Assembly (NCBI RefSeq): GCF_030704535.1
Contig: NC_081815.1
Span: 18,250,001 to 18,314,000, forward strand
From: Vitis vinifera
Taxonomy: Eukaryota; Streptophyta; Magnoliopsida; Vitales; Vitaceae
Direction of reading: 5' to 3'
DNA length: 64,000 nucleotides
Shown here: positions 1-11,903 of the stretch, in pieces
Position numbering within the stretch: position 1 is the stretch's first letter
How the letters are laid out: every line of letters begins with the position of its first letter
Program-made: the position numbers and the translations under genes
The notes under the pieces: model-generated
Told to the model about the DNA's origin: nothing
The model's database searches: none
Seen by the model: the letters and a program-made list of their open reading frames with translations, nothing else

Positions 1-947
1 CTTCATCTTTCCTCCTATTTGGCCTCCATGAAGCAGAGGAGTCGGGATTTTGAAATGACCGAGTTCCTTTCCTTTTAAGCCGTCATTCCACCTTTATTGT
101 CATGTGCACCATGTCCTCCAACTCCACATAGTGTTGTAACTCCACCACATTGGCAATGTCCCGATTTAGCCCATTCAGAAACCTTGCCATAGTAGCTTCT
201 CTATCCTCCTCTACATTAGCCCGAATCATGGCAATATCTATCTCCTTGTGATAGTCATCCACGCTCCTATAGCCTTAAGTAAGACTGTAATTTCTGATAC
301 AAGTCCCTATAGTAGTGACTAGGGACAAACCGCCTCTTCATGGTGGCTTTCATTTCCTCCCATGTCTCAATAGGCCTCTCATAGTTTCTTCTTATGTTCA
401 TCACAAGTTGATCCCACCATATAATAGCATAGTCAGTAAACTCAATCACAACTAGTTTTACATTTTTCTCTTTGGAGTAGTTATGGCACTCAAAGATGAA
501 CTCCACCTTCTTCTCTCACTCCAAGTACACTTCTAGATCATTTTTCCTTTGGAACGATGGTATCTTCATTTTGATGTTTCCTAGGTTTCTATCAGTCCCA
601 TCATGCCATCTTGGAGCTCTTCGGAAACCTCTACCACACCTTTCTCCCCTTGGCGCAAACCTGTCCTCATGGTTCAATGAAACTTGATCCTCTTCATCTT
701 CAAACTCATCCTCATGGTAGTCATTAGAATCATCAACGCGCACACGCTTTCCTTGCCTTCTAGCATTAGGGGCTCTTTGGGTACGTTCCTCTTGCAAAGA
801 AGCGATAACAGCGTCTTGCCTATCCATCCGATCCTAAATATCATTAAACACCACGTTCATGCATTCAAACTGTTGTTGCATAGCCTACAACATGATGGAT
901 GACTCCTCCCCTCCTTCCTTATTTGATGTTTCGCCCCTAGAAGACAT
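1..947 (-). pseudogene. Ty3/gypsy gag, decayed, running off the window edge
   Basis: Gag of a Ty3/gypsy retrotransposon, the structural protein of the virus-like particle. Reading leftward from an ATG at 947-945, it has an acidic N-terminal part, an Arg/Gly-rich stretch, and then the retrotransposon-gag core (WWDQLV, FVPSHYYRDLYQKLQ, FLNGLN). In-frame stops lie at 885-887, 834-836 and 516-518. After a 1-nt frameshift near 283, further stops lie at 275-277 and 83-85. Each stop sits where related gags have Gln, Arg or Trp, so each is explained by one C-to-T or G-to-A change. The primer site lies about 520 nt upstream at 1465-1476. The pol part would lie left of position 1. The gag family is clear to me; the lineage within gypsy is not. 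Confidence 0.85.
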
Positions 948-1464
948 ATTTTTGAAACTACAAAAAAAAATGTTAGAAATAATTCCTCACAACACTCTCT
1001 CACGTGTTTGCACTCACACTCGTGTTTCACTCTTAAAATGGTTTTTTCCCTATATTAGTCTCACACTCTCTTGTTTTTTTCCACTTGTAACTTCCTCTTT
1101 TGAATCTGCTTAAAATAATAAACTTGATCAAGAAATTCAGCTTGTAGTATTTAAACTAATACCAATGGCAAGAAAATATGAAAAAAAAAACACTAAATCA
1201 AAGGAAGAGGACAAAATAAAATAATATTTTGATTTGAGAGGATTGAAACTACACACAATTTTTTTTTTTTTTTTTTTTTGTTTTCTATTTCTTTTCTAAA
1301 GTCTTTTTTTTTTTTTTTTTTTTGGAGCTTGGTGCACGATTTTAACCTAGTGCAAGTAAAAAAAAAAAGAAAAAGAACGAGAAATAAAGAACACAAAAGG
1401 AACAAGATAGGATGATAACAGGAAACAAAAGATAAAGGGATAGAAAACTGATTTTAGAACCTGT

Positions 1465-1476
1465 GCTCTAATACCA
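1465..1476 (-). promoter_or_regulatory. Primer binding site of the gypsy element (initiator-Met tRNA type)
   Basis: The reverse strand reads TGGTATTAGAGC, one mismatch from the canonical initiator-tRNA-Met primer site TGGTATCAGAGC. It is preceded two bases earlier by an LTR-like end in CA and followed by gag on the same strand. This marks the inner end of the 5' LTR at about 1479. Confidence 0.75.
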
Positions 1477-1478
1477 AA

Positions 1479-2150
1479 TGATGCGAACCTCAATCGACAC
1501 GCTTTGAGACCCAACAAACAGTATTGGAATAATTGCCCAAGAAAGCTAAAATACAGATTTTTGATAGAACCCTGACCCAACGTTTATAAGTGAAACACGA
1601 ACCAAAAGTATAAGTAACAGACCTTGACCCAATGATTACAATGGAATCACGAACCGCATGTATAAAGTTTGAACGCCATAAGAAAGAATTTCTGATAAGT
1701 TCACAGTTCTTGAAGAACCAAAAGAAGAGCAAAGCCTCACATTTTCTGATTGTTTTATTCAATAATTATTATCCCCTATTACAATGAGTGCATGTTATTT
1801 GTATGTCATGAAAAAAACTTACTAAATATTAAAACCCTAAATAAAAGTTGATTTGGTCTGAAATTGGCAGATCCAAAATAGGAAAATAGCTAAAAAAAAC
1901 CTACTAAATATTAAAACCCTAAATAAAGGTTGATTTGATCTAAAACTAGCAGATCCAAAATAGGAAAATAGCTAAAAAAAAACGTTCTAAATAATTAAAG
2001 CCTAAAATTAAGGTAGATTTGGCCTGAATTTAGAAGCTTTAGAATAGGAAATAACTTATATGAAGTTGGAAAGTCAATCAGTCATTAATCCACGCCATAA
2101 ATCATGCCCAATCAAGCCAAATTAGTCCTCAATAGCTTGGATTAAATTTA
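1479..2150 (-). repeat. Probable 5' LTR of the gypsy element, with an internal tandem repeat
   Basis: The sequence next to the primer site begins TG at 1479 on the + strand, which is the CA end of an LTR on the - strand. The outer boundary is not clear because a gypsy pol tail and a copia terminus follow directly. Inside, about 1814-2010 is a tandem array of roughly 2.3 copies of an 82-bp unit (each begins near ACTAAATATTAAAACCCTAA). No matching second LTR is inside the window, so the LTR call rests only on its position next to the primer site and gag. Confidence 0.45.
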
Positions 2151-2339
2151 TTACACCTTCATCTTCTTTTGGGCCAAGTTTGAATGTCCTGCGTTAGAAT
2201 CAGCCCAAATCTCTTGAATTAGCCCATTAAGTGCTTCTTTGATCTTCTTCGATCTTGCTTTAGTAATAGGCCTAACTGGAACATGCAATGGATCCTTGAA
2301 TACTTGTTGATTCTCATCAGCTTGCATTTGTGAAATCAT
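2151..2339 (-). pseudogene. C-terminal tail of a Ty3/gypsy polyprotein
   Basis: The 62-residue reading frame contains PITKARSKKIKEALNGLIQ, the characteristic C-terminal tail found after the integrase in many plant gypsy polyproteins. It lies upstream, in the - strand sense, of the LTR and primer site. That is the order expected for the 3' end of one element followed by the LTR shared with the next. It begins within 8 bp of a copia-type terminus at 2347, so it is probably a rearranged junction and not an intact gene end. Confidence 0.6.
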
Positions 2340-2347
2340 TTATAACA

Positions 2348-3760
2348 CTCCCCTTGGGATGTCCACCATGCTAAGATGAATATGCCTTAAAAAACCTTGC
2401 TTGTAAAAAACCTTATGGGAAAAATGTAATGAAGGTAAATGAGTACAATATTCTTCTAATTCTTTAGATTACTTTTAGTTTGTTAGGATTACTTTAGTAA
2501 AGACTTTGTTGATAAAATCTAATGAGACAAAACTTGTTGAAGGAAAAAATGGGACTTTAACATCCTTTTATAAACTTACTCCCTCTCATATTAATATCCT
2601 TGAGTTGATGCATTCCAATCTTATGTTATTGACCTCTTTAATATTAAGGTTGACAATGACTTTGTGAATAAACCTACTAAATTATCACTTGAACATATTT
2701 GTTGAATATTAATTTAACCACTCTTATCGAGTTGATATGTATAAAAAATTTTAGTGAAATATATCTAGTTTTATTTCCTTTAATATAACCCCCTTTTATC
2801 TATGCAATGAATGCAACGTTATCTTCATATAATATTGTTGAGTTGCCTTTGATAGAGAAGTCTACATGATTCCTAAATAAGTTGGACCATAGATTTTAGT
2901 CATATATATTCATAATTTACCTCATGTATTGTAAGTATTTCTAAATGAATTGACGATATGGTCACCATTATTTATTTGACAGATCTCCATGAAATAATAG
3001 TACCACCATAATTAAACACATACATGTTTGTGACCTAGCCTCATGTGGGTCTGAAAGGCATCCTGCATTAGCATATTAAATTAATTATAGCTTTGATTAT
3101 CTTAAGTAAAATAAACTCATATCATTAGTTTCGCAAAGATTGCATAATATATGTTTGGTACCATTACAAAGTCTTCAAATTAGAGTCTAAATATATCTTG
3201 TTAATAAATTGATAGAAAAAACAATATCTGAGTGTGTACAATTAGCAATATACATAAGTGTACCAATAACACTAATATATGGTACTTCAGGATTAAGTAA
3301 TTTTTTATTTTTTTTGCAAGGACAAAATGAGTCATTTTTCACTTCAAGTGATCAAATAATTATTAGAGAACTTAAAGAATGTGCTTAATTAATATGAAAA
3401 CGCTTCAACAAAATTTTAATGTATGTTTATTGATATATTAAAACTCTAATTAGAAAATTCTAGATCTGCAAGTCGAAACAATTTCTTTTTTTTTTTTGCT
3501 AAAATTTTTCATCTTAAATTCTTTTTTCAAATAATTTGTCAAGATTTAAGTCATCAACATATATTGCAATAATTGGAAATTTGGTTCTAATTTCTTAATA
3601 AAAATGCATGGATATATAGAATTATTCACATACCCTTTTTTAGTAGGTATTCACTAAGACGTTTATGCCACATGTGTTCGAATTGCTTTAATCTATATAA
3701 GGATCATTATAACTTGATCAAGTACATTCTATAAGGCTTTGTATTATTTGCTTCAAACAA
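2348..3760 (-). pseudogene. Ty1/copia pol remnant (reverse transcriptase and RNase H)
   Basis: A heavily mutated copia polyprotein on the - strand. Around 3645-3705 the reverse strand reads SLYRLKQFEHMWHKRLSEYL, matching the copia reverse transcriptase block SLYGLKQ...W...L. Around 3543-3575 it reads IIAIYVDDLN, the catalytic YVDD motif. The RNase H region follows at lower coordinates: an ILYEDNVAFIA segment near 2810-2850 and IQQICSSDNLVGLFTKSLST near 2630-2700. The end at 2347, just after CCCAAGGGGAG, is the usual start of a copia 3' LTR (TGTTATAAA). Many stops and indels make it non-functional. The family call is firm; individual boundaries are approximate. Confidence 0.8.
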
Positions 3761-4548
3761 TTTAGATCATTTTCATATATATATCATTATATGTTGTAAT
3801 AACATCCATGAGACACATATCTAGTTCTTTAAAGACTATCAATATAATTAAAAAGTGAAATGTGATTGCATCCATAACAAGAAAGTATGAATCTATTAAT
3901 TGATTTAAAAGTTGTTTCTAAAAATGTTGCTAAACAAATTCTAAACTTTTTGTTTCTTGGCTTTGAAAATAACAAACAAAAAACAAAAGATAACATTTTG
4001 TGTGTGTATATATATATAATGAGATATAATGTGCCAAACATTTTATAAGGCTAATTTTTTTTCCCTTTACTAAGATAAATAATTCTAAAATTTTGTTTGA
4101 GTAATGAAAGAATAATCGTTATTCACTTTGATTTTCAAATATCATCTACTTACAAAATTAAAATCTGTTTGACATTGATTATAAGATGTGGTTTTAATTT
4201 AAAAAGTATATTAAAAGAAAAAGTGTTTGACAAAATTTAAGAATCATTTTTAAAAAAATTGAAAAATCATTTGTAATTTTGAAATATCATTTGTGGTGTT
4301 TTATGAAAAAAATGCTTAATGGACAATTTTTCTAAAAACACTTTGAATAGAAATACTGTCAAACACATTCTTAATCACACGTATGTTTAGTTTCTGGTAT
4401 CAAGAGAACAAAAAATAAAACTTTGTTTCGGAGTGTAATTATGAGAAGGTTACAATCCTTTCTATGTTTGAATACAAATTTGACTGAAGTAGTTTTTTTA
4501 TTTTTTATTTTTTATTTTTTCCTTTCTTATTTTCTCTTCCCAACAATC
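3761..4548. other. AT-rich intergenic DNA
   Basis: Low-complexity A/T-rich sequence with T tracts and a short TATATA run near 4008-4018. I see no coding signal, RNA gene or recognisable element termini. Confidence 0.5.
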
Positions 4549-4704
4549 CTACAAATATCATAAATGTCTTTCATAAAAATCAAAGGAAAAAATGATTAGA
4601 ATCATAAACCTCTGTCAAGGTTGAATCTACAAATATTATAAATGTCTTTCATAAAAATCAAAGGAAAAAATGAGTATAATCATAAACCCCAATCAAGGTT
4701 GAAT
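4549..4704. repeat. Two tandem copies of a 78-bp unit overlapping the end of the WAT1-like gene
   Basis: Units at 4549-4626 and 4627-4704 both start CTACAAATAT and contain the block AAATGTCTTTCATAAAAATC. They differ at only a few positions. The right-hand unit contains the stop codon (4693-4695) and last codons of the transporter gene, so the left unit is a copy of the gene's 3' end lying in its 3' untranslated region. Confidence 0.9.
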
Positions 4705-6583
4705 CAAGGGAGAGCAAGTAGAATCTCCAACATCCATGTCTTTCTTCTCCACATCATTAGCTTTTGCCCACAAAAGTAGGTAAAGACCCACAATCACCAG
4801 CACTGCTCCCACAATACTACAAACCACAACCATCAAAACTACTTTAATTAATTAATTAAAGAGCTACAAGCATATGATATAGCAATTACTATTTTCACAA
4901 ACAATTTGTATTTTTTGGTAGATTTTTACTACAAATCTTTTGCATTTACTAATAATACATTTGATTTCCCGAGACCGGATATAAAGAATATGGCATGATA
5001 CAAACAAGTGAAACTAAGATACAAAACAATAAGTATAAAGTAATAAGATGTAAATGTACTTTTGACGACATCTAATTAATCGTATTTTTTGGATAGGTAC
5101 CTCTTCATTAGTGTGACCGAACCCTAAATTAAAATATAAATCAGAGAGATAAATACGTACCTGCCCAAATGGGCTGAACTACCCAGAACAAAGGTGTTCA
5201 AAAGGAAAGAGAAGAGCACAAGAAGTGGGTTAAATGAGGCTGAAAACACAGGACCCTTGATGCCAATAGACCATGTCATCACATAGTATGATAACCCTGT
5301 CACTACAATTCCCTGAAAAATTCCTTCATATTAGTGTTTGTTTCAACTTTCAACAAAAATTAATTAAGGAATTTAGGTAGGGTTCTTACCCCAAGTAATA
5401 AGGTGATGAGGATTAGGCCTCCATCCCACTGAAGTTCCCAAGCTGAGGATGAGACCACAAAGGCTGCCACTATGGCTGTTTGGATGGTTCCAAAGAAGCT
5501 CATCATTGCTGTTAGTGATATTTCTGCTGGGTATATTTGAATCACATGCCTCTGCAATATCATGTTATATGCCAATTTTATTGCTTATGATCTTTAAAAT
5601 ACCAAATAACCATTGGTATCATATTTCCAAAAAGAGAAAAAAAAAAGATAAAAAGAGATTTAGATCTTACCACCAAAATATTCCAAAAACTAGTTGCAAG
5701 AACACCAACAATGGTCATAATCCAACCAAGGACACTATCACTTGTTGTGTCAAAGCTTATAGATAGCATAGCTTTCACTACAACAGGCCCCTTCCACAAT
5801 ACCAAAGCCAATGCTCCACCAAGTGAAATACCCAAACCCCATATCTTGGCCTGCCCATTGATGCTCCTGAATCTTAGCTTTTCTTGATGGAAAATCAGTG
5901 CCAACACAAATGTTATGGTTGGGACCATGTTCAGTGCAATGCTTTCATATGTTGAAGAAATGTATTGTAGGCCCATTGTCATTAGCATTTGACACAGGGT
6001 AACCCTGTATATATATGTATCAACATGAAAGAAAAAAAAAAGAAACATTAATTTAAAGAAAATTATTGATGTAGTAATTAATTGTAGTGGGAATTTACTC
6101 AACTGCAATAGTCCCATAAGGAATGCATAGCATAGTATCTTGAAAGTGATAGGAGGCCTCTTGTTCCTGCAATCATTCACAGAGCAATACAATTATTGAC
6201 TGAAACTCAAAAAATGCTTGAACACAATGGGGAACTCTCCCATAAAACTGGGGAAAAAACGTAGGCATTGAACCCAACAAAGAAATATTTCAAACAGTTG
6301 AATGGTGGGTGCCCTGGAAGAGCAATGATCCAAAAAACATATGGTAACAGTGAAGGGGGTTGATGACTTACTTTTCAAAGAAGAAAGATAGAAGTGACAA
6401 GACAATGGTGGCAAGGACATGCTCATAAACCACAATAACCAGAGTGCTGATGCCACTGGAAGCCAGAGATTCTACCAAGACCAAGAATACTGAAAGAGCC
6501 AGTTCATTTAGAGTGAGGAAAAGGTAGGGTTTGGATATCTGAAACCCCATTGCCAACCTTCTCTGCAGCTCCATAGTCATCAT
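4693..6583 (-). CDS. WAT1-related EamA-type transporter (nodulin MtN21 family)
   Basis: Predicted multi-pass membrane transporter of the plant drug/metabolite exporter superfamily. Characterised relatives (WAT1, UMAMITs) move auxin or amino acids across the vacuolar or plasma membrane; the substrate here cannot be read from sequence. Exons: 6583-6372, 6166-6104, 6004-5671, 5551-5390, 5312-5161, 4816-4693. All have GT/AG borders and together give 1047 nt, or 348 aa, which is typical for the family. Residues from about 17 form the first EamA repeat (KPYLFLTLNE, then STLVIVVYEHVLATI). The second repeat contains IYPAEISLTAMMSFFGTIQT and GLSYYVMTWSIKGPVFSASF, followed by a closing segment (SIVGAVLVIVGLYLLLWAK). 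Hydrophobic stretches suggest about ten helices. The start at 6583 has two further Met codons close by, so the exact start is uncertain. The 3' end is tandemly duplicated at 4549-4704. Confidence 0.92.
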
Positions 6584-7180
6584 TCTTCACACACTGATAT
6601 TAACAGTAACACAGCCTTTTCCTCAGTTTCTTCTCTTGGGTTTCTCAGAGAGTAGAGCTGTAGAGGTAGACTTTCTCTGAGGAAATGCATATTTTGTTAC
6701 TGAGGTTGGTGGTTGGGAGAAGGGAGAGGTCTTTGATATATTGAAGGTTAGATGGAGAGTTAGAAGAGGTACACGTGAATTGTTCTGGCCATGCTCCTTA
6801 CATATAGTATGGGTTTGACTTACTACTGTCTCCACCAGTGAATTTTTTTTTTTTAATATTGTTTAATTAAAGTAAAAAGTTAATCCACGGAAAATAATTA
6901 TAATAAAAACATTTGTTTTTAGTATTTGCATAAGAGGAAAAATCGCTTGATATTTAGATAAAAAAAAATTGATATTATTTATGGTAATGTGTTATATATT
7001 CAAAAATCACTTCCAAACCAACTATAATCTTATCATAAGGTATTTAGCTTTATATAAAATAAAATGTTTATATTTAGTTAACTCAAAACGGCTTATTAGA
7101 ATTAATATCATTTTTATTAAACTATCAATTTAATTCAAAAGTATAAACTATTGGATATTAGGTAGTAGGTGGTAACATAG
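6584..7180. other. Upstream region of the transporter gene and AT-rich spacer
   Basis: The first 250 bp left of the WAT1-like start (in gene sense) probably hold its promoter and 5' untranslated region. I cannot place a convincing TATA box. The rest is AT-rich sequence with no coding signal. Confidence 0.4.
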
Positions 7181-7189
7181 GCAGCGTTG

Positions 7190-9420
7190 CTCGGTGAACT
7201 TCCAGCCCCGATTCGCTACTCTTTGTATCCAGCAATATCGGGCGACTACCTGAGCTTCCTCAAACTCTCATTCTTTAGGGGAGTTGCTAATCTCCTTCGT
7301 AGGAAGAGGAAGTGTTTTATTTCTGTTCTCCCTTTATAATTCTTTTTGGGAAGGACCTGCTTTCTCATATCTAAGGGCCCTCCTTATTTAGTTTTGGCCT
7401 ATGCTGATTAGTTAGGGAGCGAGTCAACCTTTCCCTTGGGATGGGTCAAACTAGCTTCTCCAAGCTTGTTATGGGTTGGTTAGTTTCTCCAACCTTGGGA
7501 ATGAGCTTCCAGTGCCACGGAGGCTGATGGTGAAGCAGGTTCAAAACTGCAACAGGAAGAAGATGATGCAAGACATCGCTTCAGAATCAACTTCCTCTGC
7601 TAAAATAAAAAATTGGCACATCTCTAAAGAAATCCTCCTCCAACTGGCAGATCCCTCTCTATCAAACAACTGCTCTTGCTACAGACAATGTGTCAGGTTC
7701 ATGGAATTGGACAACTAGCATATAACTTAGGACATGCATTCAAGTGCTGCGTACCTCCTCTTCCCCGGTTCTGAGGGAAGGCCTTAGGATCTGAGAGCCA
7801 TAGTCTCCGAGCTTACCATCCTTAAACCAACTGCAGTAAACTTATCACTGAATGTTTCCTTACAGAATCCATCACTTGCTTAAGATACTTCCTTTTGGCT
7901 CAATAAATCATTGTTACTTGCAACTCCAGTGATTCAGGAATTTAGACAAACAGTTGGGAGACAAACTAAAGAAAAGAAAAATGATAAAACCAAACATGTG
8001 GAAAGAGGAAGAAGTTCAAACGGAATATAGAGATTGATTAGTACAATTTTACTCTTAAAATTGTACTAATCAATTTTACTGCTAAAAGTTGCTCTAACCA
8101 AATTCTCACCAAAAACAGTAGCCTAGAATTTCTTAATGGTTTCTTTAGAAATAGTTCATAGTCCACACTTCTAGCCAAGCAACATCCTTCTTCAGGGCTC
8201 CATAACAGAGCTTCAAATTTGAAATAGTCAGCTTTTGTACCTGTGTTAGTCACATAAATAAAAGAAATTCAAGTTTTAAGGAAAGATGCAATTTTTACAA
8301 ACTAATGTTGAATTGGTTTGAGGTTTGATCATAGAGAAAAGTGCTAGAAGAAGGAAATAATAGCAGAAAGAAGCTGGGTGAGTCCTACCTCTATTAAAAT
8401 CAAATATTGGCTCCTCTCTCATAAGAACATCCATGACAAAATTGCCAAGGAAATCCTCCTCCAACTGATGTGCTACTTAAATAGCATGCCTGTAGTATAG
8501 AATGGATTTGCACTTTAGCTGGATCAAATTTGAAGCTTCATTTCTTACCTATAAATGGCACTCACGACATCCTCCATCCAAAATCTCACTGAGTAGCCAG
8601 GTGATAGAATCCAAGACTGAACTCTTCAATAATATATACATGTTGCCTTGCTTCAACATCCAAACTGCAGATGAACCCTTTGCCTGAAGTTAGTAGGATG
8701 AAAGTGATGATTCAAGGCTTTCTTCAAACCAAGTCCTTATTCTCACCCAAACTGGATTCTCAAATGCTTGATCCATCACAAACCCTTGAGATTGTTAATC
8801 CACACCTGAAATAATGTTCTAGACTACATAAATCAAGAAAAATATATTCATTCCTGTAGCCATAGTAGTCATAGACTTCCAACATTCCGTCTTTGCCAAC
8901 TTCCAAATCCTTGTATCTCCATCTTGCCTATCAAGCAGCCTTTGCAGCCAGAAAGGAGATTTAAGGTTGGTGGAATCAGTACAGTACCTACTAGAAATCT
9001 TATTGGTTGGTAGTTACTGTACCAGAAAACTAGTAGATAAGCTACAGAACAGTTAAGTGCTACCCACCTCCACTTCCTTCATAGTGATGGAAGCCCTTAG
9101 GTACTGAATCACATTCTTTAAAAACTCCACCCTTCAATCAAGTGCAGCAAACTTATTGCTGCATGCTTCCTTCACAGAATCCACCTCTTGGTTAAAACAC
9201 TTGCCTTCGGAGATGGTATCTTATTGTTAATTGCATCTCCATGCTTGAACAATTAGAACGATAAGTTAAGGAACATATAAAACATAATAAATAAAATATC
9301 AAAATCAAAAAGAGAGAGGTTCGAAAGGTAACATGTAAGGAAATCGGGTATTATATTTAACTCTGATACCAATACTGTGAGAAACAAGGATTTAGGACAG
9401 GGATAAGGATTTGATACAGA
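7190..9420 (-). repeat. Two diverged copies of a retroelement-derived segment
   Basis: 7740-7940 and 9060-9240 align over about 180 bp (shared order: acc-tcctcttcc/tccacttcc, gaaggccttagg/gaagcccttagg, gcagtaaacttat/gcagcaaacttat, cagaatcca). Similar matches occur between 7620-7650 and 8450-8480. The reverse strand of both copies reads as a degraded gag-like N-terminus (e.g. VDSVKEACSNKFAALD). At 9360-9372 the reverse strand has TTGGTATCAGAGT, an initiator-Met tRNA primer-site match, just upstream of the second copy. I interpret the block as remnants of LTR retroelements. No open frame longer than about 80 codons survives. Confidence 0.5.
9360..9372 (-). promoter_or_regulatory. Possible retroelement primer binding site
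   Basis: The reverse strand TTGGTATCAGAGT matches the 3' end of initiator tRNA-Met, as used by copia and many gypsy elements. It sits at the upstream end of the gag-like remnant at 9060-9240. No flanking LTR pair could be delimited. Confidence 0.45.
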
Positions 9421-10065
9421 ATATATTGGATTTTTAGGAGTTGATTATAGAGGGCATTGCAAACAAAATCAGCAGTTGTGTGGATTTTCTTTATAATTTA
9501 AAGCTAAGGTTTCATTCCCAATATCAAATCAGATTCTAATATCGGAAAATTTTAAAGGAAAAAAAATGACATGGTATAACAAGTTTATGAACAGAAGAAC
9601 TGAAACTTCACCAGTCAAACAAATGTTAAAGCCTCAAATTCGTAGGTCAATGGTCGCTAACTTGAAAGGGACTAGTAAATACCAGCTACATGAACTCAAA
9701 AGCACAAAGAATACCTAATTCTAGCTATTGAATTTATAACAAATCCTAATCACAAATAAAACCTAGTGAAAATGACTGAAAGCCCCAATGACACACCTAC
9801 AATAATGAGAACAATACCACTAAGGTAAAATGAACACTAGCATGATCAGCACCGCTAAAATAACTAACTGAAGAACCTACCACAGAACTTGAGTTTTTTT
9901 GGATCTAAAAATTACTTGCTGCTAGGTACATTCTAACAAGTAAATAACTATAAACAAAGCAATGACCAACCTAAAAATACCACGAGAACACTTTTTTCTA
10001 GACCAAAAAGGCTTCTTGACCATCATGAGGGTTCCTAACCAAAATACCTACACCATCAACAGACA
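9421..10065. other. Non-coding stretch without recognisable features
   Basis: AT-rich sequence with no open frame of note, no RNA gene and no repeat structure that I can see. Confidence 0.4.
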
Positions 10066-10069
10066 TTGT

Positions 10070-10900
10070 ATTTTTTTAAATTTTTAGATGCTTTGACATT
10101 TAATATGAGCCCAATTTTTTGTTCAAAGAGGGGATTTTATCTCCAACCATTGACTAACAGCGCCGTCAAAGGGTCTTACAATGAACTCATTCAGCTTCAA
10201 AACCAAGACCTCAACCCCTTTAGAGGTTCTACTACATCCCTCCAAATTCATCAAGCCATACAAAGAGGAGCAGCCTCCCATATGTTTTTTCTCCACTCTA
10301 CAATGGACTTCTATGCCAACTCATCAGCAGCTCTTCCATCATGAGAAGGACCCAATAAATACCAAAATAGTAAAGATCAAGGAACATAAGTTCCAAGGCA
10401 TTGCAAAATGCACAAAGGTTAGCAGCAGATTCCTCATCCCTTTAGCAAACAAAACACTAGTTACTAAGAAACATCCCCTCCTTTTCAAATGATGAATTGT
10501 TAATACCCTTTCCACATGGCAGATTGACAAAGGAGGTCACCTTAAACGGAGCTATAGAGACCCAAATCTCCTTATCTAGAATAACCTCCCTCACTCCATG
10601 AAATAGATCCTTAAAGAATGACTTCACCAACAATCACCAATCTTAGAACTCCATACCCTAACATTCAGGACTTCATTCCTGAAAAATATTGTGTAAAGGC
10701 TCCATGAAGGGTTCGCCAATTTCCAACTGCCACTCAAGGAAGTTTCTAATGAACCTTGAATTCCACAAATCTCTAGTTTCCTAATGACCTCTATAATCCA
10801 CCACCTTTGGTCTGCCATGTACAGCAACTTGGTGAGTAGTTCTGAGACGCAGGCCACATATCACGCTCAAGCCTTACACTCTCCCAATTGCTTGCCCAAT
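10070..10900 (-). pseudogene. 3' fragment of a LINE (L1-type) ORF2
   Basis: On the - strand the degraded reading matches the C-terminal third of plant L1 ORF2, the same region present in the full-length LINE of this window. From right to left: a DLWNSRFIRNFLEWQLEIGE segment (10700-10780; compare WNLRLLRDFNDWELG in the full-length LINE), then VKSFFKDLFHG, then HHLKRRG followed by a CFVC/CAFCNAL zinc-knuckle-like region (10400-10500), then WEAAPLC. Many stops and frameshifts are present. It is probably an old 5'-truncated copy. Confidence 0.65.
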
Positions 10901-11903
10901 TTGAATCTCACGTACTAGAGAATCACTCCAACCCCTTCCACAACAAAATACTTTTTTTTTAATAGAAGCAAAATACTCAGCCAGTGTAATATGCACAAGT
11001 AAGACAACAAAATAGAATCCAAACATTTTGTTAGAAGAGCACTAAAAGACATTATGCCTTTTCTATATGCACAAAAGTTCAAATACAGGCAATACCCATT
11101 ATACAGCTATTAACAAGCTAAATATTATTTCAGTTCTACATTCCTCTGTCTAAAAATACCCTACATAGTTAGAACAAAACAGTCTTTGACATTCCATGCA
11201 TTAAGGAACCAACATCCAAATAGATTATGTATTATGCATAGAACAAAACATTAATAGTCAAAGTAAAAGAGGAAACCATATATTAATTGTACCAAAGATA
11301 GGTTCATACCATCAATGCCAGCTTGGCACATAAAAATCAATTTTCCCCATCTCTTTAGAAATTGTGTGAATCCCCCCGGTCCCCTTCTGTTTTAAATCCA
11401 ACTCAATGAATAAACCATACCCAACTTTACATATAAAGTCCCAATAACAGCTTTCAAATATTAAGCTCAGTTAATTAGGGCATAGTACAATATAAGGTGT
11501 TAAATTCCAGCTAGATTCAAAACCCACCAAATAAGATAACCATCATCAACCATCCTTAGTAAAGACAATCCTAGGCCACTATATCATATTGACAGAAACA
11601 AATCGGATATGCTCACACCAATAGCCAAGACAACAATTTTGCATAATGGGAAGATGCAGTGTCCGTAGAGGAACCTTTAATTAGAATTATAGAAGGCTTC
11701 AATACATTGATTGTTCCGTAAAACCACTGGTGACTCCAGAACAAATACAATAATTCACCACGGCAATGCCCTCGTTTTAACATGAAGCAGCTAAATACAC
11801 ATTATTCAAACAAAATAACCAAGTAAATCCACCAAAAAAGTTAAAAGAACATCGAACTCAGTAAGCCACGTATGTACACGAGAGAAAATCAGCTGCACCA
11901 GCA
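10901..11903. other. Non-coding stretch downstream of the DUF872 gene
   Basis: Contains the 3' untranslated region of the DUF872 gene at its right side. Otherwise AT-rich with no coding signal seen. Confidence 0.4.

Noticed and set aside
1261..1323. Long T runs considered as LINE poly(A) tails on the - strand
   Set aside because: No LINE coding sequence or target duplication flanks them; they lie in the leader between primer site and gag.
5578..6192. Long single frame of the transporter gene read without splicing
   Set aside because: It includes two introns with good GT/AG borders. The six-exon model gives the family's normal protein.
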